64,000 nucleotides of DNA from Noviherbaspirillum suwonense (GCF_900182955.1 NZ_FXUL01000012.1:113348-177347), one strand, 5' to 3'. Shown: positions 18,390-27,226, counted from the stretch's first letter. Numbers and translations: made by a program. Notes: generated from the sequence alone by a model not told the origin.

Positions 18390-18403
18390 TTGATTTTTAT
18401 CAA
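18390..18403. promoter_or_regulatory. Perfect FNR/ANR-type box TTGATTTTTATCAA
   Basis: The sequence matches TTGAT-N4-ATCAA at every consensus base, and lies about 150 bases before the multicopper oxidase start. This predicts control by an oxygen-sensing FNR/ANR/DNR-family protein. The regulator itself is not in the window. Confidence 0.6.
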
Positions 18404-18910
18404 ATTTCGTGGGTCGAAACTTTCAGCGAAAAATGGGTGTGCGACCAGGTGCCAGACTTAAGTCCGTTGTTATTTTTCTGCATTCGTGCTAGTCAAATCC
18501 GGGCGCTGATTCCTTTGCGACCAGCCGCGGCAACAATCAGAAATCCGGCATAGAACGCGTAATTTCCAAACGGTTCTATCCTTCAACAGTAGGTTCACGA
18601 AAGATTCGTACGCCTGCGATTGCTTGGAAAGAAGGCTGCAGATAGGCCAGTTCTTCGCTTCTTGCATGGTCTCAACGAATACTGTTGTCGACGGTCATTT
18701 GACGTTCCCGTTTGAAAATCCTGGATGGTCGATACGGGACATTGCGGGGAGAAAAAGGCTTTAATCAAGCTCGACGATAGGCACATGCGTCGCTTTTTTA
18801 AAACACGGAAAAGACTTATCCGGCAAACTTTTATTTTTTTAGCGACAAAGGTCTGAACGCCAATCCGACCATTTGAGCAAAAGAAACTATTTTTATCGGT
18901 TTCGCCTCAG

Positions 18911-18928
18911 ATTTGATAAATGTCAAAT
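18911..18928. promoter_or_regulatory. FNR/DNR-like palindrome TTGATAAATGTCAA
   Basis: TTGAT-AAAT-GTCAA is embedded in a perfect 6-6-6 inverted repeat (ATTTGA/TCAAAT). It lies about 300 bases before the DUF5666 lipoprotein gene, so it may act on that gene. One base departs from the strict FNR consensus, as in many DNR or ANR sites. Confidence 0.45.
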
Positions 18929-19226
18929 TTGGCCAATTAGAAAAACCTGATCTTAGATTCACGATTCTTAATTCAACGTTTTCCTGCGAGCCGAAAACAA
19001 TCTGCAATTAACAGGAAAAAGCCGGCTCCATTAATGACTTTTCTTTCGCACAGTTCGAAGTCGGGGAAGCCGTTTGCCAAAAATTATGGCTCGGGGTGCA
19101 AGGAGGCAGAAATAAGAACAGGGACGAAGCATCAATGCTGGCTTGCGTAATGGGCCAGGCGTGCGGATGACGGGCGGCATTGCAGGCTGGCGCGTCGTTC
19201 GCCTTAACAAGTTCAAAGGAGGGCAC

Positions 19227-20510
19227 ATGAAATCGACGACAAACAACCTTTCCGGTAACCACCCGGCCAGACTCACGATGGCAGCCGCGGTGTGTGCGGC
19301 TGTCCTGCTCACCGCATGCGGCGGGGGAGGCGGCGATGGGACCCCGCTTCAAACCACGACGGCGTCGCGCACGAACGAAGCCGAAGCGCCCAGGTCGGCC
19401 GACAGCGCGGTGCCTTCCAGCGGCACAACCGCGGCAAGCACGCTGGTCGTCGCCCGTGGACCTGTCAGTGCGTTAGGCGGCCTGGTCGTCAACGGTGTTC
19501 ACTATGACGACCGGACCGCCGCGGTACGCATCAATGGCCGTGAACGCTTGCTCGACGACCTGAAGCTCGGCATGGTCGTCGAAGTGGAAGCCGAACGCCA
19601 TGACGCCACGCAGTCACCGGTTGCCCGCTTTGTCCGGGCCAACAGCTTCGCCGAAGGCAGGGTGGATGCGATCGACCTCGTTGCCCGGACCATCAGCGTC
19701 ATGGGCATCACCATCGCCGTACCGTCCAACACCGTATTCGAAGGCTGGGCCGGGTTGGGAGACGCCTCGTTCAAGGTCGGAGAAGTGGTCGAAGTCAGCG
19801 GCCTAGCCAACGGACCGACCGGCGCGGTCGCTACCCGCATCGAGCGGAAGTCCGCCGCTGCCGCCGGCGCACCGGAAGACCTTGCGCTGACCGGCGCGCT
19901 TTCACAACTCAACACGGCGCAGAAAACCTTTGTCCTGTCCGGGTCCATCGTGACCTATTCAAATGCCAGGATCGAGAATGTCGGCGCCGGCCTGGCGGAG
20001 GGAATGACGGTGCGGGTGGAAGGCGTTCGATCCAGCCCCGGCGTCATCGCGGCCAGCGAAATCAACGGCGGGCAGCGCGCCGCTGTGAGTCTGGAGGGTT
20101 ACCGCGTCGAGGAAGCGGGTTACGTCACCGACTTCATTACGCCATCCAGCTTCAAGGTGAACGGCATGAGCGTCGACGCCGCCGGCGCCGTCATCACAGG
20201 CACGCTTGCCAACAACGTGCGGGTCGAGGTGCGCGGCGTCATGCGCAACGGAGTGCTGGTCGCCTCCCGGGTCGATCGGGACGACGCGAGTAACGGCCGG
20301 GCAGGCGGCGAGGAAAGCAAGTTCGAAGGCGTCGTGGCGGCGGTTGGCCGGGGCAGTTTTCAGATGAACGGATTTACCGTGATGTGGGACGCCAATACCC
20401 GTTTCGACGATATCGCATCCGATGCAATCAAGCCCGGCAGGAAACTGAAAGTGGAAGCCGTCTGGTCGGGCGCGGAGTACGTTGCCACGAGAATCAAGGG
20501 AGAAGATTGA
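19227..20510 (+). CDS. DUF5666-repeat lipoprotein
   Basis: This 427-residue exported lipoprotein begins with a lipobox, LLTACGGGGG, near residue 30. The mature part is built of repeated beta-rich DUF5666-like modules with the pattern of a small domain ending in V.V.G....G...A..I, for example VVEVEAERHD, VVEVSGLANGP, TVRVEGVRSS and RVEVRGVMRNG. I chose ATG 19227 because AAAGGAGGG precedes it and it puts the lipobox at the usual place. It starts a run of exported proteins on the plus strand. Function is unknown. DUF5666 modules are thought to be ligand-binding or structural, which is only an inference. Confidence 0.8.
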   Translation: MKSTTNNLSGNHPARLTMAAAVCAAVLLTACGGGGGDGTPLQTTTASRTNEAEAPRSADSAVPSSGTTAASTLVVARGPVSALGGLVVNGVHYDDRTAAVRINGRERLLDDLKLGMVVEVEAERHDATQSPVARFVRANSFAEGRVDAIDLVARTISVMGITIAVPSNTVFEGWAGLGDASFKVGEVVEVSGLANGPTGAVATRIERKSAAAAGAPEDLALTGALSQLNTAQKTFVLSGSIVTYSNARIENVGAGLAEGMTVRVEGVRSSPGVIAASEINGGQRAAVSLEGYRVEEAGYVTDFITPSSFKVNGMSVDAAGAVITGTLANNVRVEVRGVMRNGVLVASRVDRDDASNGRAGGEESKFEGVVAAVGRGSFQMNGFTVMWDANTRFDDIASDAIKPGRKLKVEAVWSGAEYVATRIKGED

Positions 20511-20631
20511 CCGCATGGCCGGGCCGCCGGCTTGCGCCGGCTGCCTGCTGTGCAGATGCGCATTCCCTTCATAAATAGGCTGGGAAAAATCCGGGGATGT
20601 CGGCATCAATTAACGCCATACAGGAGTGATG

Positions 20632-20979
20632 ATGAATCATCTTAAAGAGGTAATGGATAGTCGCGCCGGGTCGAGATGTTTGAGAGCAGGCGTCGCCTGC
20701 CTTGTCCTTGGCGCGCTGGCGGCATGCGGCGGCGGCGGCGAGGGTGACGGCGTTGCCGCAGGCGGAGCGTCCGGCGCCACCATGCTGGCGTCGCGCACCA
20801 CGGCGGTGGAGCGCACCGACCCGATCGTCCAGTCGGGCCAGTCGGCGACCGTGAAGCTTGCGGGCAGAAAGTGTATCAGGCGCGCCCGCACCGAGGCCGG
20901 CGACGGCGCAGCACGCAAGGCCATGCGCCAGAGCGCGCGCAGGGAAGCCTGCGAATCCGAGCGGGAATCGAATGGCTAG
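20632..20979 (+). CDS. Small predicted lipoprotein
   Basis: This 115-residue protein has a clear lipoprotein signal, VLGALAACGGGGEGDG, near residue 30. The rest is low-complexity: a Ser/Thr/Ala part followed by an Arg/Glu-rich tail (ARRKAMRQ-like). It resembles the start of the DUF5666 lipoprotein next to it (both have ACGGGG then an ASRT segment), so it could be a truncated or frame-shifted relative. The ATG at 20632 follows CAGGAG, and two more in-frame starts lie just before. It lies 121 bases downstream of the lipoprotein gene on the same strand. No function can be assigned. Confidence 0.55.
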   Translation: MNHLKEVMDSRAGSRCLRAGVACLVLGALAACGGGGEGDGVAAGGASGATMLASRTTAVERTDPIVQSGQSATVKLAGRKCIRRARTEAGDGAARKAMRQSARREACESERESNG

Positions 20980-21031
20980 CGGTCCGCGGTCCAGATGCAA
21001 CCATTACTTATTAAAGGTCAGCGAGGTAATC

Positions 21032-22225
21032 ATGTGCCAGATCACACGTAAGCAACTATTTTTCGCCACTGCGCTTGCCGCGAGCAGCGTATCTGCTTAT
21101 GCAGTCGAGTTTTCGATCGAGGGAAAACTGACCAATTTCTACGATGCCAGCGGCGCACCCGGCGCGTCAGGCGAGAATGTCGCAGCTGTTGAATGCAATG
21201 GCTCACGCGTTGCGCTAAAGAGCGTCGATCCCGCCAAAACCGTGTACTCGACCCCGTCAAGCGCCAATGTCGCCAAGGCGGCGTTTTTCAGCACAACCGC
21301 TTTCCCCGGTTTCGGCAACGGAAGCGATGTCGCGTTGAAAGGCGGCACCTGCATCATCGAAGGCAACAGCAGCGGCGCCACGTTTATCGCCGACACGTTC
21401 TTTGGGGAGCCGGCGGAAAACGTCCTGGTTGGCCCCGTCACCAGCGGGCCGACGGAGCAGTTCTCGATCATGGGGGTGCCCATTATCGTGCTGACCGACG
21501 ACACGACCCATCTCCAGGATCCCGCGCTGGCCCTTCCTGCCGGCGACCCGAATCGCGACCCCAACACGGGCACGCCCGATCCGATGAGGCGGATCGTTGC
21601 GTCGCCCCCGGTGAACCAGTTTGGCTATCCCGTGGTATTGGGGACCGTGCCCAAGGATGACTTGTCAGCTGCCGAGGGTTACCTCGCGGACGGAAAATTC
21701 TATGCGTTTGCGATTGAAACGACCGGCGGAGATCCCAGGAAGCCGAAGCCGACAGATCCCGTGCAAGAGCTGCCCGCACCGACGGTGCAACGCGCGACGC
21801 TGGAGTTTCGCAGCACGACGGCCTCGCGGATGGAGATCAGGGGAGGATGCGTGATCGGCGATTCGAAGACGCTCGACGTCTCGGGGGCCGCGCCGAACCG
21901 CACGCAGGCAATCCGGATCGTGGTGGACAGCACCGCCATTCCGGCCGGCAGTACAGCGCCCGTGACCCGATGGTTCATGCCGAACAATGTCGCGACGAAC
22001 CAGTCCGACCTCGGAAACCTCGACAAGGTTCCCGAAACGGCAGCGACGAATGCCACATGCACCGAAGACGCCGCCACACCGGGTTCAGGTTCCTACCGCT
22101 TCCGCGTCGACAACTATACCTACGGCGGCAACACTGGCCGGGCGGTTCCAGTCAACGTCAAGATCGGGATTCGCGGCAAGGCATACAGCGTGCCGAGCGT
22201 CATGGAACGGATCAAGTTTCCGTGA
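21032..22225 (+). CDS. Exported protein of unknown function
   Basis: This 397-residue protein carries a Sec signal peptide (QLFFATALAASSVSAYA, with cleavage after YA-VE). The mature part is beta-rich, with no motif I can name, no transmembrane segment and no metal-binding cluster. Its cysteines are few and spaced, suggesting disulfides. The ATG at 21032 follows GCGAGGTAATC. An earlier long open extension overlaps the preceding gene and lacks a signal peptide. It lies downstream of two lipoproteins and upstream of a two-component system, so it may belong to an envelope or extracellular system. A stable hairpin follows its stop. Confidence 0.65.
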   Translation: MCQITRKQLFFATALAASSVSAYAVEFSIEGKLTNFYDASGAPGASGENVAAVECNGSRVALKSVDPAKTVYSTPSSANVAKAAFFSTTAFPGFGNGSDVALKGGTCIIEGNSSGATFIADTFFGEPAENVLVGPVTSGPTEQFSIMGVPIIVLTDDTTHLQDPALALPAGDPNRDPNTGTPDPMRRIVASPPVNQFGYPVVLGTVPKDDLSAAEGYLADGKFYAFAIETTGGDPRKPKPTDPVQELPAPTVQRATLEFRSTTASRMEIRGGCVIGDSKTLDVSGAAPNRTQAIRIVVDSTAIPAGSTAPVTRWFMPNNVATNQSDLGNLDKVPETAATNATCTEDAATPGSGSYRFRVDNYTYGGNTGRAVPVNVKIGIRGKAYSVPSVMERIKFP

Positions 22226-22283
22226 CTGATGGCTTCCCGATAAACCTCGTATCCAGTCGCCAGGACCGCGCTGAAACGATACA

Positions 22284-22316
22284 GCCGGCCTGCCAGCAGA
22301 TGCCTGGCAGGCCGGT
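22284..22316 (+). terminator. 12-bp GC-rich hairpin after the exported protein
   Basis: CCGGCCTGCCAG pairs with CTGGCAGGCCGG around a 7-base loop, 60 bases after the stop. There is no T-run after it, so it is a termination or transcript-end structure by inference only. Confidence 0.5.
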
Positions 22317-22676
22317 ATGTGCCTACAAATAAAAATGCCGTTTGCAATGAACGGATCGAAACACGTCCGGTTATAGGGGTGGTACCGGAGATCTCGCGTT
22401 AAACCATGGGGCAACAGTAATCGGCAGCGATGCCACCGTTTTCGAGCAGGATCCTCGCGTTTATTTACAGGTTGTCGAGTGGAAGAAGGCGCGCGTATTG
22501 TCGCTCACGGGAAAAGGGCGGGGATTCTGGACAGGTATTCGCATGAATGCGAGGTGCCGGCGTTACGGCATCCATTCATTCCAGGCAGAGAATCCAATTC
22601 GATCAATCCCTGTCGCCTGCATGCCAGCGGCTGGCTGCGATCAAGCATTGCACCGCGTTCAGGCGAAAGGAAACAG
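22317..22676. other. Intergenic region before the small ORF
   Basis: This gap of about 360 bases is followed by the small 73-residue gene. No RNA gene, repeat or strong promoter was recognised in it. Confidence 0.5.
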
Positions 22677-22898
22677 ATGAAGACCAATACGAAACCTGGC
22701 CGGAATTCGCGGGCAGGCGCCGAATACCAGGAGGCCATTTTTCTCATGAAACTCAAGAGAAGCTACAAGCTGCAGCTCCAGGCCATCGATGTCGATCTCA
22801 GGGGTATCCAGCGCCTATCCCGGAAAGTAGTGTTGCTCGCGCAAAAGGACATTGAACTGATCGACAGCGAGAATAATTCATGGATTAAAGGCGCATAA
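22677..22898 (+). CDS. Small basic protein, unknown
   Basis: This 73-residue, Lys/Arg-rich protein has the sequence core LMKLKRSYKLQLQAIDVDL and a predicted helix. It has no signal peptide or membrane segment. The ATG at 22677 follows GAAAGGAAACAG, a good ribosome site, and the alternative longer frame (from 22479) has none. It lies 106 bases before the sensor kinase gene on the same strand, so it may be co-regulated with it. I do not recognise a family. Confidence 0.45.
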   Translation: MKTNTKPGRNSRAGAEYQEAIFLMKLKRSYKLQLQAIDVDLRGIQRLSRKVVLLAQKDIELIDSENNSWIKGA

Positions 22899-23004
22899 CA
22901 GTTGCCAATTGTGCAATTATAGATAGAATAAATGGACTGCATTTTCCAGCGCACGGGGTGCGGCAACGGATTTTCAACGTATCTTTACTCGATAAAACGC
23001 AAGA

Positions 23005-24453
23005 ATGAAGATCAAGCCGTTCTCGCAGCAAAGCTTGTGGTGCCAGTTCTTGCTCGCAAGCTTTCCAATCTTTTTGATATCCACCCTGCTGATCGGGACC
23101 TGGGTTTCAAAGAAAATTGAAAATAGCGTTGCTTATCGCCTCGGCGGCGTGACCGCGCTCTATGTCGAGAGCTTCATCGGTAATTATCTGCAATCCGCGG
23201 CCCGCGGCGGCGATCTGACCGAACAGGACCGGGCAGCGCTTCAATCGATCCTCAAAGGAACGCCCTTAGGGAAAAAAATTGTCGCGTTCAAGGTGTGGAA
23301 TCGCGAAGGGAAAATTCTCTACAGTCCAAATGCTTCCCTCATCGGAAAGTCTTTTCCAATAGAGGATGGCCTGGCGGAAGCCTATGCGGGCAATATCCAT
23401 TCGGAGATCAGCCAGTTATCCCACAAGGAGCATGCGACGGAACAGGCACGCTGGGACCGGCTGATCGAGACGTACGTGCCGATCCGCACGCCTGGCGACG
23501 AGCGCATCATCGCCGTCGCCGAGTTTTACCAGACCACGGAAGAGCTGTCGCGCGAGGCCAGCATGGCCCAGTTGCAGAGCTGGGTCATCGTCGCCGCAAC
23601 GTTCCTGGCCATCTACCTGCTGCTGCTGGGACTGGTACGCCAGGGCAGCGACACGATCACGCGGCAGCGAAGCGAACTGGAACGTCAGATCGGGACGCTG
23701 ATGGAACTGAATGAGCAGAACCAGATGTTGAACGACAGGGTGCGGCGTGCGGCCGCCCGTGCAACCTCGCTCAATGAAAATTTCCTGCGGCGTATTTCCT
23801 CGGATTTGCACGACGGTCCCGGCCAGGATCTCGGCTTTGCCCTGATGCAGATAGACACGATCATCGCGCGCTGCATGGCATGTCCAGGCAGGGAACAGGC
23901 GCATAACTTCGGCGCCGGGGACTTCCATACCCTGAGCCAGTCGCTCAGGTCGGCAATGGCCGAACTGCGGACTATCTCGGCAGGACTGTGCCTGCCGGAC
24001 ATCACGAACCTGCCGCTTCCGGATGTCGTCGAAAGGGCGGTGCGCGACTATGAAGGCAAGAGCGGAGCGATGGTGAAAGTGGCCGTTTCGCCCGGCATGG
24101 ACGGGCCGGAATCGGGATCGGAGCCGGAACTGGAACCGGAAAGCATCCTGCCGGTCAAGATCACGCTCTATCGGGTGCTGCAGGAATCGCTGGCCAACGG
24201 GTTTCGTCATGCCGGCGGCATCGGCCAGTCCGTGTCCATGGTGCAGGCCGACGGCAGGATCCACTTGCGGGTGAACGACGCCGGGAAGGGATTTTTCCCG
24301 CAGGACGACAGGGATGCCAAGCATCTCGGCCTGAAGGGAATGCGGGGCCGCGTCGAGATTTTGGGAGGGACTTTCCAGATAAGCAGTTCGGATAGCGGAA
24401 CCGTTATCCACGTCACACTTCCTTTAACCGTACCCGGAATGAACTATGCCTGA
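23005..24453 (+). CDS. Sensor histidine kinase (NarX/HisKA_3 type)
   Basis: This 482-residue inner-membrane kinase has one transmembrane segment near residues 8-30 and another at 190-212 (VAATFLAIYLLLLGLV), enclosing a periplasmic sensory domain of about 160 residues. After a linker and coiled coil, the HisKA_3 box is SSDLHDGPGQDLGFALMQ (about residue 270), with the phospho-accepting His in LHDGPGQ. The HATPase end has LRVNDAGKGF and LGLKGMRGRVEILGG. The class phosphorylates NarL/FixJ regulators, and the neighbouring gene is one, overlapping by eight bases. The sensed signal is unknown. Confidence 0.93.
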   Translation: MKIKPFSQQSLWCQFLLASFPIFLISTLLIGTWVSKKIENSVAYRLGGVTALYVESFIGNYLQSAARGGDLTEQDRAALQSILKGTPLGKKIVAFKVWNREGKILYSPNASLIGKSFPIEDGLAEAYAGNIHSEISQLSHKEHATEQARWDRLIETYVPIRTPGDERIIAVAEFYQTTEELSREASMAQLQSWVIVAATFLAIYLLLLGLVRQGSDTITRQRSELERQIGTLMELNEQNQMLNDRVRRAAARATSLNENFLRRISSDLHDGPGQDLGFALMQIDTIIARCMACPGREQAHNFGAGDFHTLSQSLRSAMAELRTISAGLCLPDITNLPLPDVVERAVRDYEGKSGAMVKVAVSPGMDGPESGSEPELEPESILPVKITLYRVLQESLANGFRHAGGIGQSVSMVQADGRIHLRVNDAGKGFFPQDDRDAKHLGLKGMRGRVEILGGTFQISSSDSGTVIHVTLPLTVPGMNYA

Positions 24454-25087
24454 ATCCGTTCGCGTTCTTGTCGTCGACGACCATCCGCTGTTCCGCCAGG
24501 GAGTCGTCCAGTCGCTCAATACCGCGCCCGACATCGCGGTGGTCGGTGAGGCCGCATCCGGCGAGGAGGCGTTGAGGCTGGCGACTGAACTGATGCCGGA
24601 CATCATGCTGCTCGACATGAGCATGCCAGGCTGGAACGGCCTGGAGACGATGCAGAAGGTGTCCATGGTGTGCCCCGCGACCGGGATCGTGATCCTGACG
24701 GTCTCGGAGGAAAAGGACATGCTGATGGGGTCCTTCAAGGCCGGCGCCCGTGCGTACGTGCTCAAGGGCGTTGCGGGGCAGGAGCTGGTGCAGGTGGTGC
24801 GCGCAGTCGCCGCCGGCGAGGTCTACGTGCCGCCCTCGCTGGCCGCCGAGATCCTGGTTTCCCTCGGGCGTCGCCCGGCGCTGGACCCGTTACAGGAACT
24901 GACCGTACGCGAACATGAAATCCTTGCCCTGATCGGCGCGGGCCTGACCAATCGGGCGATTGGCGAGCGCCTGCAACTGTCCGAAAAGACGATCAAGCAC
25001 TACGTGACCAATATTTTCCAGAAATTACAGGTACGAAGCCGGGTCGAGGCGGCGCTGCTCGCGGTGAAACATGCGGTCCGCAAGTAG
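24446..25087 (+). CDS. NarL/FixJ-family response regulator
   Basis: This 213-residue regulator has a receiver domain (residues 5-125) with the acidic pair in VLVVDDHPLF, the phospho-accepting Asp in IMLLDMSMPG and the Lys in YVLKG. The C-terminal LuxR helix-turn-helix (residues 150-210) reads LTVREHEILALIGAGLTNRAIG, then LSEKTIKHYVTNIFQKL. It begins eight bases inside the end of the kinase gene, so the two form a translationally coupled pair. Target genes are not visible; nearby candidates are the exported-protein genes upstream. Confidence 0.94.
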   Translation: MPESVRVLVVDDHPLFRQGVVQSLNTAPDIAVVGEAASGEEALRLATELMPDIMLLDMSMPGWNGLETMQKVSMVCPATGIVILTVSEEKDMLMGSFKAGARAYVLKGVAGQELVQVVRAVAAGEVYVPPSLAAEILVSLGRRPALDPLQELTVREHEILALIGAGLTNRAIGERLQLSEKTIKHYVTNIFQKLQVRSRVEAALLAVKHAVRK

Positions 25088-25127
25088 CAGGCTTTAACGA
25101 GTCGGCATTCCAGTTAAGCAAACGGAA

Positions 25128-25159
25128 CGGCGCTGGGGTGCCAGTTTCGCCCAGCGCCG
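25128..25159. terminator. 10-bp GC hairpin between convergent genes
   Basis: CGGCGCTGGG pairs with CCCAGCGCCG around a 12-base loop. It lies between the end of the response regulator and the end of the minus-strand gene at 25249, a placement fit for a two-way terminator, although no T-run is present. Confidence 0.45.
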
Positions 25160-25248
25160 GAAACCTGCGCTTTCTACCCCAGGGGCCAAGGCGGTTCCCA
25201 GTTTTCCGGCTCTTTCCGGTCCTGCCCGCCCCGATGCGGTGAGGACGT

Positions 25249-25968
25249 TCAGGTGACATCGCAACGATCCTGATTCCGGGGCGCTACCGCGTCGACGATC
25301 AGCATCGATAATTTTTGCGCCAGGCCGGTGTGTTCCAGCAGGCCCCTGAACTGAATTAGCGCCGCCTGGTCGGGCAGCACCGTGTATCTCGGGTGTATGC
25401 CTATGAAACCGCGGATGACAGGGCAGTGATAGATCTTATCGATGATTTCCTCATCGGATAAGCTGCACCATTGGTGAAGAAAATACAGCCGTATCATGGA
25501 CAGGAGGCAGACCCGGGGAGTGGACAATGACCATCGTTCATAAACGGGCGTAATCAGGGCTTCAATTTCGCTCCACGGCACTGCCTGGTCGATGCCCGAT
25601 AAAAACCGCTGGAGGCGGATATTGATCCGCTCCGCATCCATGTCCGTTGCTTGCAGCGCATGCCGGCCCAGCGACAGGATGTTATGCAGATTGCGTGAAT
25701 GAAAATCGGGCTGGATATTTTGTCCCCTGATCGCCGAATCGTATTCTTGCGAACCTGCGCAGAGCATACTTTCCGTAGCGAGTTGCATATCGGCTTTTGC
25801 CAGTTGAAATGCAAGCGGCGCCGAATTCCTGATGTTCCCGATCTGGATATCGATCAGCGCAATCTCGGCGCGTAACCGGTCCCTTTCCATCAGCAACGCG
25901 CGGGCTTCCGCATATTCGAGCGTGTTCCTGAGCGCTGCATTCTCTATTGCGTTCTCCACCGTCTCCAT
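25249..25968 (-). CDS. Protein with IS5-type transposase N-terminal-like domain
   Basis: This protein has about 239 residues. Residues 1-120 are alpha-helical, with no name I can give. Residues 130-230 resemble the N-terminal DUF772-type domain of IS5-family transposases: MIRLYFLHQWCSLSDEEI, then RGFIGI and LPDQAALIQFRGLLEHTGLA match that family's pattern (R.YFLQQWY.LSD.A, LPD..TI..FR.LLE). The protein stops there, with no DDE catalytic domain. I chose ATG 25968 for AGGAG just upstream; a longer form from 26055 is possible. It could be a domesticated DNA-binding protein or a remnant fused to something else. Confidence 0.6.
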   Translation of the reverse strand: METVENAIENAALRNTLEYAEARALLMERDRLRAEIALIDIQIGNIRNSAPLAFQLAKADMQLATESMLCAGSQEYDSAIRGQNIQPDFHSRNLHNILSLGRHALQATDMDAERINIRLQRFLSGIDQAVPWSEIEALITPVYERWSLSTPRVCLLSMIRLYFLHQWCSLSDEEIIDKIYHCPVIRGFIGIHPRYTVLPDQAALIQFRGLLEHTGLAQKLSMLIVDAVAPRNQDRCDVT

Positions 25969-26420
25969 GGCCACTGCTCCTGTCTTTGCGAAGGTTTCTG
26001 CTGCGTGAGCGGGATAAACGTGCCGGGCCTGAACCGTAAAACTCATCGGTGACATCAGGCCTGCCGGCCATTTAATGTTCGGTACATAAAAAACACGTTA
26101 CCAAAGGTTTATATTCGGCGACAGGGCCCTTGGTCGGATCGGCAATATTTGCTGCGCCGCATTTTCTTTTTTCCTTGTGTTTTATCAAATGGCGCCGATT
26201 GAGATACAAAATCCGGAGGGCAAAAACACGCGTGAGCGCCCGGCAATTGCGGGGAAATGCGTTGCCTGAATATGCTTTTTAACGGTGAAATAAAGATCCG
26301 CCAGGAACCGCGGATTGTCCCAACTGGCTATCGACGATTCCTGGCCGGCATGGCCAGCGCCATGCCGGCGCAGATCGTAAGCCCGAACGCGGCCGATCCA
26401 GGCATTTGCGCCTGTCCGAC
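25969..26420. other. Intergenic region before the second IclR gene
   Basis: This gap of about 450 bases separates two minus-strand genes. Part of it (26060-26220) is AT-richer and may hold the promoter of the IS5-like gene. It has a GTGTTTTATCAAATGG stretch containing one FNR half-site only. No gene or repeat was recognised. Confidence 0.5.
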
Positions 26421-27158
26421 CTACAGTCCGCCCAAGCGGGTCGACAGGTCCGCCGCTGCATCGATCACCTGCGCGACATACTCTTCCTTATACCGGTGCA
26501 CCGGCATCGTCAGCGTGAGCGCGCCTGCAATGCGCTTGTCCCGCCCGAACACGGGGGCCGAAATGCCAGCCACCTCGGCCAGCCGATCTCCCGTCGCCGC
26601 GTAATAACCCTGCGCGGCAATCTGCTGGTACAGCGCCCGGTCGACGGCCGGCACATCCGTCAGCAGCGTATCGTCGAACGCGACCAGCACCCGTCCGCCG
26701 GAGCCGCGGTAGAGCGGCAATACTTCGCCTGCCCGGACATGGTCGCGGATCGGGTGCGGGGAGTCGACACGGTACAGGCAAAGGCGGGCGCCGCCTTGCC
26801 GGACATGGTAAGCCGCACTCTCGCCAGTGTGCTGCACCAGCGCCTGCAGCACCGGCAGCACGATGCGGTCGAGCGAGAAGGACGCGGCATACACCGCGGA
26901 CAGGCGGGCAATTTCGCTGCCCAGCGCGTAACGGCCGTCGGGAAGCCGCTGGACATAGCCGGCGTGCGCCAGCGAGGCCAGCGAGCGCAGGACGGTGCTC
27001 TTGTACAGCTGGCTGCGCTCGGCCAGTTCGGCCAGCGTGAGGGACGCATCGCCTGCGCGGAACGCCGACAGCAGCGACAGGGCCTTGTCGACCGACGCTG
27101 CGCCGCTGGGCGCCGCGTTCGCATCGGCAACGGAGTGAAACTGGGCTTTCTTGGGCAT
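26421..27158 (-). CDS. IclR family transcriptional regulator
   Basis: This 245-residue regulator has an N-terminal winged helix-turn-helix (SVDKALSLLSAF, LTLAELAERSQLYKSTVLRS, HAGYVQRLPDGRYALG) and a C-terminal effector domain (RGSGGRVLVAFDD, GISAPVFGRDKRIAGALTLTMP). GGAGG precedes ATG 27158, so I used that instead of an extension from 27212. It is divergent from the HMG-CoA lyase, CoA-transferase and Bug genes, which it probably controls. The inducer is not evident. It is the second IclR protein in the window and is clearly different from the one at 10147. Confidence 0.92.
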   Translation of the reverse strand: MPKKAQFHSVADANAAPSGAASVDKALSLLSAFRAGDASLTLAELAERSQLYKSTVLRSLASLAHAGYVQRLPDGRYALGSEIARLSAVYAASFSLDRIVLPVLQALVQHTGESAAYHVRQGGARLCLYRVDSPHPIRDHVRAGEVLPLYRGSGGRVLVAFDDTLLTDVPAVDRALYQQIAAQGYYAATGDRLAEVAGISAPVFGRDKRIAGALTLTMPVHRYKEEYVAQVIDAAADLSTRLGGL

Positions 27159-27226
27159 GGGCACTGCCTCCTGGACTGCGATGCGCTTGACAGGCGGCCT
27201 GCTCGACCGCACACTAAATGCATTAT

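Larger units (their letters stand above)
18242..19226. other. AT-rich regulatory region between divergent genes
   Basis: This gap of about 985 bases separates the multicopper oxidase (minus strand) from the DUF5666 lipoprotein (plus strand). It is clearly AT-richer than its neighbours, as expected of regulatory DNA or imported sequence. It contains two FNR-like sites (18390-18403 and 18911-18928). No convincing gene was found; the short open frames lack ribosome sites. Confidence 0.6.

Noticed and set aside
26170..26200. FNR site near 26190 (TTGTGTTTTATCAAATGG)
   Set aside because: Only one half-site (ATCAA) matches and the other half is TTGTG.
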